The translations under genes and the position numbers were made by a program. Shown here in pieces: positions 43,698 to 64,000 of a DNA stretch of 64,000 bases. Position 1 is the stretch's first letter, and each line of letters opens with the position of its first letter. The stretch is from Hypomesus transpacificus. Lineage: Eukaryota > Chordata > Actinopteri > Osmeriformes > Osmeridae. The notes under the pieces were generated by a model. It was not told the origin of the DNA, searched no databases, and saw only the letters and a list, made by a program, of their open reading frames with translations. The stretch lies in NCBI RefSeq assembly GCF_021917145.1, contig NC_061081.1:2131058-2195057 (forward strand). Reading direction: 5' to 3'.

Positions 43698-45888
43698 AGG
43701 TGCTGCTGTGCGTGTGTGGGGCAGGACCAGTGGCTCCGGTCGCCCGTCACTGCTGCTGCTAACGGCATGCAACACTACAGCCCTCCTGGCAGCCTCAGCC
43801 TGGCGGCCTTTCCCCCGACCCAGAAGGCTCCTCTGGCCTGACTGCCTCCTCCCCGAGGGCATCACTCGCCTACTGTCAAGACCGAAACGGATGCGCTCAG
43901 CACTAATGTACCCCCTAAGCACTTAAGAAAGGTATGACAGCTGACCTGATCCACCTTCTGAAGGGAAACGTTCGCTTTTGAAAAAAAACGAAACCATTTT
44001 GATGGTCCATTTTAAAGTCTCCACAACCCAGACTCAAACTAGGTGTACTGCTTTAATCACCGTTATTTTGGGGGCGTTCCTCACAGTGACGAGCTGGATT
44101 GGCATTTGTCTTCTTCTGATGCAAAATACAGTGAGAGGAACTGTCGTCCTGTGAACCTGTCTGAGTGGTTAGAGGGAAGATTCTCCAGCCCCACAGTTTG
44201 TCCATCCCAGCAGTGTGTTCCAGAGATAATGTCCCGTCACTAAAAGGCACGTTTGCCATCTGTGGACGTCTTCAAACCACAACAATCACATTTTTGTTCC
44301 CTAGACACTAAACTACCCATTCCCTAGTTTTTACTCCCTGTTCTCTTGCTTATGTTTACACATTCAAATCTTTCACAATCCAAACGAGCGTCTAGGGAAT
44401 AGGGATGATTGTGGCGTTGTGAACAGGTCCAGGGCGACCGTGGAGAGACTGCAAGTGTCCCAGGTGTTGGTGGTCAGTGAATGTACTGTCAGACCCCTGT
44501 GGTGCAGACAGGCCCTCTCCTGGTTAGTGTATGCGTGTGTCTGTCATGTGTCTTTGTCGAAGACCACCCCCAACACCCCCCTTCCAAACCTCTTGGGACC
44601 CCTTGATGACAACCCATGAAATGAATCTTCCATTGAACATTGCAAAGCAAGATGGCCTGAATAACCTTGGAATGTGCACTATTTTCTTTCAGAATTATGT
44701 ATATTCTTTTATCTTAAAAAGAGGGGGAAAAAAAGAAATTCAAGACGGCGGATTTTTGGGGTCGTCCCTTCAAGAGATATTTTAATATTAGATGTGAATT
44801 TAGTAAATAGGCAAAAAGGAAAGTACTGATGAGAGTTGTGCCTGTTTGGGGGCCTTTTATTGTGTAGAAAGAAAATATATTTTAATGTATGAGCTGTTTT
44901 CCCCCTGAACCTCAGGGCTTTTCCCCCCCTCCGCCCCTCCTCCGTGTTTCTCATCCTCCCTTTCTTGTCCTCCCTCTGTGCGGTGTCACCCATGTTCTCA
45001 TGTCTAATGAGACTGGAGACAAGCCTGTCTAGTTTTATCAACGATCTGAATTTACACATCAGTCCTGTTTTACTGCATAAAAGGTAATCTGTCATTGGCT
45101 GGCTTGATGAAGCATGTGATCTAGGTCCTGCTCGTCATGGAGCACAGAGAAAGGCCACTTCCTCCAAGATCTCCACCAAAGCCTTGTGGAACTTAGTCGA
45201 TGAAAGACCAGAACAACTTAGACGTGATATTAAATTAAACCTTTGGTCAACTAACCATTTATATTTTCCTTTTCACGTACAAAATATATTTTCAGCTCTT
45301 GTATGTTTTTTTTTTTTTTAACCAAATTCTTTTGTGATGGGTATATGAATTTCATCTCTAATTGAATGTTTTAACATCATTGCTCCCTGTCTGAGTATAC
45401 ACAGGGGTGCGTTACCATGACATCATATTTACTTTGAACTTCATCACCATCACTGTTTTTGGTTCCTCACTGGCCAGTTCCTTTCTGCTGTTTTCAGCTA
45501 GCACTGAAATGTAGGTTAGGATTTCAGACCTCCTTGCATGCAAACCTGCTAAAACCATTCATGTTTTGTAGCTTCTCATCATGATTATTATTATTATGTC
45601 TGTTAGGAGAAACATTCGCTCATGCCTTGGGTTCAGTGGTTTGCTTTCTGTGAGAAATTATGGCAAAAATGCCTGAATATGGTTGCACATACCATTTGTT
45701 ACATTTCAAGTCAAATATCAATATTCTCCCTCATTAATGTAATCTTTTTTTGTTCCGTTATTTTCATTTACTGTCAGTATTTTAAATTAACAAAAAGATG
45801 TGTTGATATTTTTTGTTGCTTCTGCAAGACCCTGACTTTCTTGAAAATATATGTATGTAGAACAAAAGGAAACTATTTTAAAAAACGA

Positions 45889-45894
45889 AATAAA
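45889..45894 (+). terminator. ark2n polyadenylation signal (AATAAA)
   Basis: AATAAA after a long AT-rich stretch, followed by GTATTATTTAAAGTATGAGTGTG. It is the last good signal before ark2c. Confidence 0.65.
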
Positions 45895-45905
45895 GTATTA
45901 TTTAA

Positions 45906-47508
45906 AGTATGAGTGTGTTGTTTTATTTCATCTACTTCACTCTCGTGCCATATGACAACTAGCGTTATCGTTTGCTTTGAGATCAGTGAGATGAGCACAT
46001 ATAGTGACCCCTAACCTCGCAGGTGGTGTTGGTATTATAAAAGTGCACAATCATGTGTGTGTGTGTTAGCAAGACGGTGTATAAGTATGTGCCTGTGCAC
46101 TGCTGAGGGGGGTTGGGGGTTGGATCTCTCATTGTCTCGCTCTACCCTGTGGCCAGCTAGTCTAGACAACTCTCGTACCCATAAACAATATGACCCCCTC
46201 AACCACAAAGAGAAAGGGTCAGAGGTTGTGGGTGAGGCACCTGCCACTAGGGTGATGTGTTGGCTCCAATTGAGAGCACAATGAGATCCCTGAGGCCATG
46301 ACAATCTGCCTGCTCTAACCCCAACCCCCGAGTCTTTCTGTTTTCCCCTGCATAGGTCTTCAGCTGTATGCTAATTCCCATGGGCACCACTGGTTCCAGT
46401 CTGCTTGAATGTCTATACAGTTTTCATTATTCATGAAAAGAAATGGTTAAACAAAATTATGTGTTATGATTTTTGGAGAATATTGTTGACTTTGATTTTG
46501 TAACGCGCGACCAAAGCACTAATACACACGACAGCCTACATGACTACCAAGTGTTGACTCCACCACCAGAGGGCCATGTGTTGATAGATATTCCGTATGT
46601 CACAGTATTCCTCATTTCTGTACAATAACCAATGCGTGTCTGTCTGCATGTGCCCTGTGGTTTGTTTCTTCAGTTTCTAATCCAATTTTAAAACCCATCG
46701 ACTCAGTTGACTTGTGATGACGGGGGTTAATGTCCTCGTACTTTAACGGCAGGGTCGGTTTGATAGTGGGAATAGGACAATAGGCAGTAACATGAATTGA
46801 GAGAGTATAAAGTTGAATTGATAGTGTATGGTTGAGGTGAGGTTATACCAGATGCAGCAGCGTGTGCCTTGTCTCCGTAAACAATAGACCAGCGCTGCTG
46901 GAGAAGAACAGCTCTGGGGGTCTTTGTGTGAGAGACCAGAAGCTCATGCTGGTGGGTTGGAGGCTGGTGCAATCCTTTGCGTTGTGGTGAGAAGAGTGGC
47001 ATATGGGGTTGGATTTTCGTGACCACCTCCCCTCCCCCGTCCACCTCCCCTACCCATCTGTTCCAATGCCAGACCCCACTCTTTAATAATGGTCGTGAAA
47101 GCTCTAAAAAGCTGCTTGTATATAGGCTACTACCGTACGGATATTTTACCTATTATCATCATCATTCACATCAAATGTCACTTGTTGACACAATAACAAG
47201 CTGCATATTTGTAAAAGTACATAACCCAAACGAAAGTATGATGAGCATTTCACAGATTTTTACTGACATCTCTACTACCTCTTTGTAATTCAGAAAAGAC
47301 TCGTAGCCCTATACCCAGATCTGATTGGCTTTACTGGGTGCCACAGGAAGAAGGTCCTTGGCCGAGGTGTTCATTGATTGGTTCATTCTGTCTTTGTCTG
47401 CGAGGCAGCTGAGAGCACTGCGTGTGCAGTTGAATGTGCAAGGATTGGAAGGGACCATTTCCATGGACCATCTGTCTCGCAGGCTACTGCTACAACAAAG
47501 GACCCAGG
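45906..47508 (+). promoter_or_regulatory. Intergenic region and 5' flank of ark2c
   Basis: 1.6 kb with no recognised gene. The last ~200 bases are probably the ark2c 5' UTR and promoter. No TATA box is evident. Confidence 0.45.
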
Positions 47509-57659
<10,151 letters not shown>

Positions 57660-58560
57660 TGACCCGGGGGCGGAGCCTGGCCCTGTCGATCACCCTGGCG
57701 TGGTTCCTGCTCCTTCCCATCACCTGGTCCCTCCCCCTCTTGGGTGCTTTGCCAAATGTCCCCAGACGCGGTCGTGTGACATCATTGCCCTCAGACTCAC
57801 GCTTCACTGAGCCTCCCCCAGGACAACCACAGGAGGGGCGGAACTGGAGACGCGCTCTCCGACAGATGAAGCACACCCCCTGGCGTAATGATACACAGAG
57901 AATGCTTTCTCTCTGCTCTCTCACACAAACACATACACACACACACAGACACAGAAAGCCGTCTCTCACACATATACATGCACGAAAGGCTGTCTCTCAC
58001 ACACACGCACACACACACACACACTGTATACTGTATACACAGGGTTATCTCGTAGCTTGCTGATTTCAGGTGGGCTGTCATTGCTGTTCGGCTGTTGTCC
58101 TGTAGGTAGCATGTTCTATAAGCCATGATCTAACACAGTAAGAGAGAAGACACTACACCACTGCCACCCTTCTACACACAGTAATTCTCACACAATTTAG
58201 CATATTCTGCCACAATAGACAGGGCGGGAAAACAACAATGTCTTTTTTCAACGTTGCCGCCATGTTTTCCTCCAGGTCATTAGTGGTTAGTGCAGTAGCA
58301 GACACAGTGATGGTTAATCATGGGAGCTCACCCACCCAGCTTTTTCTCTTTGCAATACAGTTGTACATTAGCTCTGAACTGGTGGTGTTGTGTCATTAGG
58401 ACTGTGTTTGCTACCCCTGCTACTGTGTGTCAAGTGTGGGCCAGCCTTGGCCAGGGCTGCGTTCAAGGTCATCTGTGAGGCCGAGAGACTAGCACGCAGG
58501 TTACAAAGTGTTTATTAACCAAATGCGTTGTTGTTATGCTGTTCTGGCACCGGAACCTGG

Positions 58561-58636
58561 CGTGGTGTGTTCACTGGTGGGTTACAGTGAGAGTTTGACC
58601 AATGTCTAGATATGTGTCGCAGACCTAAAGTTCAGG
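58561..58636 (+). repeat. 76-bp dispersed repeat, copy B (downstream of ark2c stop)
   Basis: The second copy of the unit at 55308-55383, with two mismatches and no microsatellite beside it. Confidence 0.92.
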
Positions 58637-59366
58637 TTTTGTGTGTGTCATGGGTAAAAAATGGGAATTATAGAAGTTAAGGCCATTGCAGTGTTTGTAG
58701 AATACAAAGCCAAATAAATGGACATTTTTTAAAGAGGGGGGAAGTTAAAAAAAAAGTTATACAATTCTACAACAACAAAAATCCCCATTTCCAATGAAGC
58801 AGTGCGATGTTAGAGTGAGGTGCAGTGCATTGTGGTTACTCGGAGGAGGCCCGATGCTACAAAAACGGCAGCTCTTGTGCCCCGCCCAGCCTCTCTCAGC
58901 ACAGGTGATGCAGGCTGAGCAGTGTAGTGACATGCATGTTTCAGTGTTGGCTTGGGCTGTTGTGTTAGCGTAAATAAAACTAAAACTAAAAAATGTACGG
59001 ATGTAGGATGGGCGGGGGGGGGGATGGGATGTTGTCTGTGCATGACCTAGTTAATCTGAGCTGTGACTATCTTTCTCAACACTAACAAACAAACAAACAA
59101 ACAAACAAAAAAATGAGCACGATGTCAGTGACTGGCTGTCTCCCTGACCCGTAGCGTGTGTTCATCCTGTCCCCATGGCAACGATGAAATCCTGTTGTGA
59201 TGTTTACCTTATTGCCTAAAGAACAAGCACATGTGATGATAGATATAGCAACAACCTCTTTCTTTAGTATTGCATTTGCGTTTTTGGTTTCAGTATATTT
59301 AGATATATATAAACAAACACGCAGTGTTTTGGACAGTGAGGAGCTTGTGTGTTATAAACTTGTGTT

Positions 59367-59401
<35 letters not shown>

Positions 59402-60690
59402 CAGATCTCCCCTTTGTGGTTGCTATGCTGGTTGCTATGCTGTATTGCTAGAACAACAATGTAGAATGTTGTGTGATGGAGATGGTGTCCCACTCACTGT
59501 GCACAGGGACTGGCCAGGCAGGGAAGAGTTAACACGTGGAAGTACAACAGTCGATGAATGGAGAGAAAAGATGATTTGTCTCCCTTCCCCTCCTTCTCTG
59601 TAATGAATGACTATTCTACCACTACGTATCAGTGTGGGCCTCACTGATACCTATCCTGTAGTGGATGTTTTGGATTGTAACATCCCTCAACTGTACCCAT
59701 TGCACTGAGGACTCTGAGTAGTCTAACAGATTGGGTCCCAGCCCACAGGTCCTATATACCTGGTGGGCTGAGGGATCCTTGTCACAGTATTAGGACATGG
59801 CCTGCTGGCTCCTGTGCACTGTCAGTGGAGATGCTGCCTTCTCCTGTAGTGGAGTTTTCTATGGGAACTGTTGATAGTTTACACAGGGTGTTGTCAGTTG
59901 AGATGCCTTAAGTATTTAACAATCATAATTTATTACTAACTGTAGATATTGTGGGTACGTATTTAATTTTGTATAGTTTTTTTTTGCAATTGAATCATAA
60001 TTTATTTATTTAGAAATAACAACTGATAAAAAATATGATAAAAAAACAATTACCTCATTTTTGCATTGTTTAAATGGGAATGCTTTGCATGCAGTTGTTT
60101 TTTTTTGTTTTGTTTTTCCCCGAGACTAAAGTGTAAGATGCCCTGCTGTTTTATAACCCTGAGTCTGCTGTGATATGTTTACTATCCTGGGCTCCTCCGC
60201 ATCTGAGCCTTCTCTTTCTCTCTGTCTCTCTGTGTTCTGTCAGCTCTCTCTCTCTCTGCTCTCTCTTTTCTCTATCCCTCCTGCTCCTCCCCCCCCCCCC
60301 TCTCTCTCTCTCTCATGTGGTGCTGTGGATCCTGGTTACATTCCATTCAATGCAAATTTACTCTGATCCCCTATGCTGTGATCTTGGTGGACAAACTGCA
60401 ATGGAGTGAAAGTTGTTTTGGTTTTTTGTTGTTAGTTTGTACCATTTTGTTCTCTTCTCATTTTGCACTTGTTAGTTTAACCAAGGGAACCCTCTCACTG
60501 GCATAATGCAGTTACGATCGTAGAGCTCTCATTATGATAACTATTATTGATATTATATCATAGTCTATGATATTGTATACTCTGTCATTTCTCTGCTTCT
60601 CGTTCTCTACCTTTCAATTCTACCCTCTTGGCATCTTCTTTCTTGCGTTATCTCGCCATACACTCTCTCCCTGCTTTCTTCCTCTCTAGC

Positions 60691-60754
60691 TGTTCCTCCA
60701 TCTCTCTGTCTCCTGATAGGTCTGTTCCTCCATCTCTCTGTCTCCTGATAGGTA
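60691..60754. repeat. 32-bp direct tandem duplication
   Basis: Two adjacent copies of a 32-base unit beginning TGTTCCTCCATCTCTCTGTC, identical at every position except possibly the last. Confidence 0.9.
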
Positions 60755-61976
60755 TGTTCCTTCTAATTCAGAGCAGCTTGTAGTTCTAAGCCAATCAAGT
60801 GCCTCGCTTCTAGTGTCAAGAGATATTTCCATATTAGATTTAAGTTATGGCTCAATCTCACGAAGGAGTAGAACTCATATTCCCAGAAACCATTATGCCA
60901 GGAGGATGTAGAGGCCTACACCATGGCACAGTAGTACACTGGTACTACTGTAGTTTTAATGAAAAGCACTGTCCCCTCGCTCCCTCTTTCCTCGACTCCT
61001 TCTCTAAGAAGTCTACCGGACAGGTGGTTTCTCCTCATGAAGGGGGAAACATGGGTTGTCACCATGTTGCTTTTACTTACCAAATACTAGATCAGTTAGG
61101 CTACCACATTCCAACACAGAGCATCAAGTGTACAGCAGGTATGTTTTTACCAATCATGAATGTGGAAATATTTCTAAGACAGAGGCATCTTTCACTGTGT
61201 TCTTCTTAACAAACCCTACATCCGCGATTCTCTTCTTTGATGTATCGCCATCACTCTCCCTTTCCTTCTCTCTTTGTTTCTGCTTTTTCTGCTTTTTCCT
61301 CTCTCTTTGCTCCGTTTCCTCTATCTTTTCTCTGCTGTGTGTGACACACCGTCCATCCCTCTGCTCAGAACCTTCCAGTATGTTCCTCTCCCACCGTCTG
61401 CTCTCTCTGGGGAAACACAGACACAGAGGATTCTAAAGCACAACCTTTCTAAAATGCATGTTTTTTCTCAGGTTTGAATATACTCTCAATGGTTAAAAAA
61501 AATATATGGTAAAAAAAAAAAATATTTGCAGATATACAAAGAATACTAATATTACAGAGGATTAATCTTTTGCTGCTGCTTGCATCTAAAAAAAATGAAG
61601 AAAATGAAGAGAAAATATCCCAAATATAGTGCCAGTGAAAGGGCTGCCGCCATCTTTGTACGAAAACCTGCTGTTTAGCTGTGACTGCGCGATGTTTTTC
61701 AATATAGGATATTTTATGGGAGAGTAGAATTATTTATCATTAATATGAAAGCAATAGCTCATTAATGATGCTAAGTGTGTTGATAAAGAGCTGAGTGAGC
61801 ATTATGATGTGTAAAATGTTAGAATTCACATTTGGTGGAATTTTGTACTTTATTATTTATTAATACTAATAATAATGGTTTTAAGGAGTTGCATCGCTAA
61901 ACCCAAACTGTTGTTTTTTTATTTGTATTTGATTTCATGGCTTGTATATTATCCTTTTTGTATGTGCTCTTTTTGT

Positions 61977-61982
61977 AATAAA
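61977..61982 (+). terminator. Candidate distal ark2c polyadenylation signal (AATAAA)
   Basis: AATAAA in TTTTTGTAATAAATTGATTA, at the end of the AT-rich stretch. The gene assignment is inferred from orientation only. Confidence 0.45.
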
Positions 61983-61985
61983 TTG

Positions 61986-63051
61986 ATTAAAATGGGCTGA
62001 AATTGTGTAATTACTGTCTATTAATTCAATGGACTGTTCCCACACACAGGAACACATTTCTAATTGTATTTCAATCCAGGTCTACATATCTCCAAAAGCC
62101 ACTCCTTGCTCCCTTTCTGCACTGGTTAGCACCACTACTCTGGGTTGGAGCATATCGAGAGGAGAATATGAGGCCATAACGTTTGTAAAAAAAATAATAA
62201 TAAGGAAACTGTTAATTGAGAAGCACAAAATTACACCCACAGCCTCACCACAGATATTAAGGGGGAATATATGGGAACTATTATTGACAGACACACTGAA
62301 AAATAAGAAATGTCCTACATTGCTGTCTAAATATACGAAGCGTTGCTTTTGTCTCTGTACAAACGTACCAGGCCTAGCTACTGAGGGGCAATGGGTGTTA
62401 TTGGGCAAGGAATGGCTTGATGATCGAGGACAGGAAAGCAGCGCTTGTGGGCCATGTCAGACCGAGGCCACCCTGACCATGTTTCACCTCCACCTGTACA
62501 ATGTTCTAACTACACACACATTAGACCCTTTAAGACAGCACATCACTGAGCTGTGCTTCAGAGTCCTGTGGTAGGAGTATCTCTGCTTGCAAGCAGAATA
62601 AAGACCTTATAAATAAAATCACATATTTTTGATATTGGGATTGAAACATTCCATTGTCTTCTGGTTCTACCTTTGTCCAAATTCAACCGGTGGAGGAAAG
62701 AATTCCATAACACAGTATAAAACAATTATTTTATAAAAAACCTCTGTCACATCCGAGCAGATAAGGACTCATCATCCCTGACTCTGAAACTGTTCATGAT
62801 ATTACAAATGGTGGCACGTAGGTACACTGTAATCATGGCTTGTCCTTGACCGACAGGCTGCAGAATGGGATACCTAGTACTCAAATAAACTCTTACAAAA
62901 GAATCCATCAAAAAATAAAAGCAACTTTTACGTTAAAAGTTCCTGAGATCTCAACTTTGTTGAGATAATGAGAATCTCTAAAGGTCTCCAGTAGACCAGA
63001 GCTCTTCTCCACTCAACGTGTTTGTGGTGATTCTCCTGCCCGCTGGGGGTC
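61986..63051. other. Intergenic region between convergent ark2c and loxhd1
   Basis: It includes one ATG-started ORF of 181 codons (62029-62574, +) with no recognised domain (see findings), and a probable loxhd1 3' UTR from about 62600 on the - strand. No clear AATAAA for loxhd1 was identified on that strand. Confidence 0.5.
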
Positions 63052-63782
63052 TCAGTATTTGGGATACAGAACCCTGAAGATCTTCCCGTCCGCCCTTTTG
63101 GTGTCAAGCCACTTCCCACAAAGGAAGATGGTGGTGACCCCATTGGCCGTGTTGGTGATCTCCACCCGGTCCAGCAGCCAACCGGGAGAGAGACGTGAGT
63201 TATCGTGTTCTACCTTCACCCGCAACAAATCCCCCATGTCCAGCATCTCCAGCAGGAATCGGTCCGTCTGCCCACGCTCAAACAAGTTCCGGAACTTCTG
63301 TCGCACTGGACGCTGGCCCGAGTCACCGTTGGAGCCGTAGATGGTGAGGAAGACATTGGCGTCGGTCCCGGCACCCTTTTCGTCACCAGTGATGACAATG
63401 ATCTCATACTTGACAGGGACAAGGCTGCGGGCCTTGCTTGCGAAGCTCTCCATGGCCTTGCTGCACTCAAAGGTGAGGAACTCGTCCCGCTTGGGGGAGA
63501 GGGGGATCGGGGCGTTGCAGCTGAAGATGAACCTGCAACGGGAGGGAGGGAGGTTTATTGCATGTCTGAGGTTACCACACTGAGGTGAGACATGCACAGG
63601 TCATAGGTGAGGCAACAGTCACCCACTTGTTGCCCAGCTCCTTCTCTGTGATGACAACCTCCTCCACAATCCAGTAGGCCTCGCCTTTCACTTTCTTCCC
63701 GTCCTTGGGCGTATGTCCAAGACAGATGCTGGCGATGTCACCCAGGTTCTTGGAGGAGAACTCAAACTTGTCCACACTTCCC
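63052..63782 (-). CDS. loxhd1: Lipoxygenase homology (PLAT) domain protein LOXHD1, C-terminus (partial)
   Basis: The last two exons, 63627-63782 and 63052-63532, of a stereocilia protein built from tandem PLAT/LH2 beta-sandwich domains; mutations in human LOXHD1 cause deafness. Visible: the end of one PLAT domain ([29 protein letters not shown]) and a complete final one. The final domain runs from [20 protein letters not shown] and [11 protein letters not shown] through [13 protein letters not shown] to the end [10 protein letters not shown]. The exons join in phase (AA/G). The rest of the gene lies beyond the right edge. Single-PLAT proteins and lipoxygenases are alternatives, but tandem PLAT repeats and adjacency to ark2c, as on human 18q21, favour loxhd1 (a/b paralogue undecided). 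Confidence 0.9.
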
Positions 63783-64000
63783 CTGAGACCAATGAAAAAG
63801 AAACACATGTTCTATTAGCTGTGTCTTCTATGATGTCGTTAAGTAACTGACCAAAGAAAGCCTTTACTTCAGTTTGGTAAGAACCTCCAATTTAACTAGG
63901 GAAGGCCACATCAAGGAGAGTGAAAGTTGTTAAAAGAATAATACTTGCAGTACCCGACCATGGTATAAGAAAACTGAGGAGGGGGAGGAGAGGGAATGAA
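63783..64000 (-). other. loxhd1 intron (partial)
   Basis: 218 bases upstream of the exon starting at 63782, on the - strand. No further exon is recognised before the window edge. Confidence 0.6.

Larger units (their letters stand above)
42269..45905 (+). other. ark2n 3' UTR
   Basis: About 3.6 kb from the stop codon to a canonical AATAAA at 45889-45894. It contains the C-rich minisatellite, a 40-bp minisatellite, a poly-G run (43316-43332) and long T-rich stretches near the end. No coding content is supported. Confidence 0.65.
57660..61985 (+). other. Probable long 3' UTR of ark2c
   Basis: About 4.3 kb of increasingly AT-rich sequence runs to an AATAAA at 61977-61982; an earlier candidate lies near 58713. 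It contains CA and GT microsatellites (57930-58023, 59369-59400), (AACA)n at 59085-59110, and a tandem 32-bp duplication at 60691-60754. Long AT-rich 3' UTRs are common in neural genes, but the true end cannot be fixed without transcripts. Confidence 0.5.

Overview
This is a 64 kb piece of a ray-finned (teleost) fish nuclear genome. The genes have many short introns with GT-AG splice sites, the proteins are close to vertebrate orthologues, and the DNA carries CA/GA microsatellites, a short non-autonomous hAT-type transposon, a non-LTR/SINE-type 3' tail and several minisatellites. There is no prokaryotic or viral gene organisation. Most exon joins below were checked by phase: every complete coding model sums to a multiple of three, and the vcp model gives 806 aa, which to my knowledge is the length of human VCP.

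Layout, left to right: end of thbs4 (+, 1-480); urea transporter slc14a2 (+, 2060-6017); a repeat-rich gap; Hsp40 co-chaperone dnajb5 (+, 9273-13010); a hAT-type MITE (14041-14834); a gene I identify as huluwa, hwa (+, 15323-16790), the maternal dorsal determinant known from zebrafish; vcp/p97 (-, 17755-23899); ATP synthase alpha subunit atp5fa1 (-, 24816-28879), head to head with augmin subunit haus1 (+, 29596-31844); an inverted, broken copy of the haus1 3' end (about 32437-32893); arkadia-like ark2n/C18orf25 (+, 34387-42268), with an apparent alternative terminal exon at 37257-37720; arkadia-like RING E3 ligase ark2c/rnf165 (+, 47509-57659); and the last two visible exons of loxhd1 (-, 63052-63782).

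The order atp5fa1-haus1-ark2n-ark2c-loxhd1 is the human 18q21 order, and slc14a also lies on human 18q. dnajb5 and vcp are neighbours on human 9p13. The window therefore joins two blocks that are separate in human. Functionally the genes are mostly independent. Two links stand out: ark2n and ark2c lie in tandem and correspond to the N-terminal and C-terminal halves of Arkadia (RNF111), a TGF-beta/BMP-pathway ubiquitin ligase, and hwa sits between two housekeeping proteostasis genes with a transposon 490 bp upstream of its start codon.

The most notable observations are the hwa gene and its transposon-flanked promoter region, the SIM-less alternative ark2n isoform, the inverted haus1 duplication, a 43-unit 12-bp minisatellite with higher-order structure in slc14a2, and the 19-copy C-rich minisatellite just after the ark2n stop codon.
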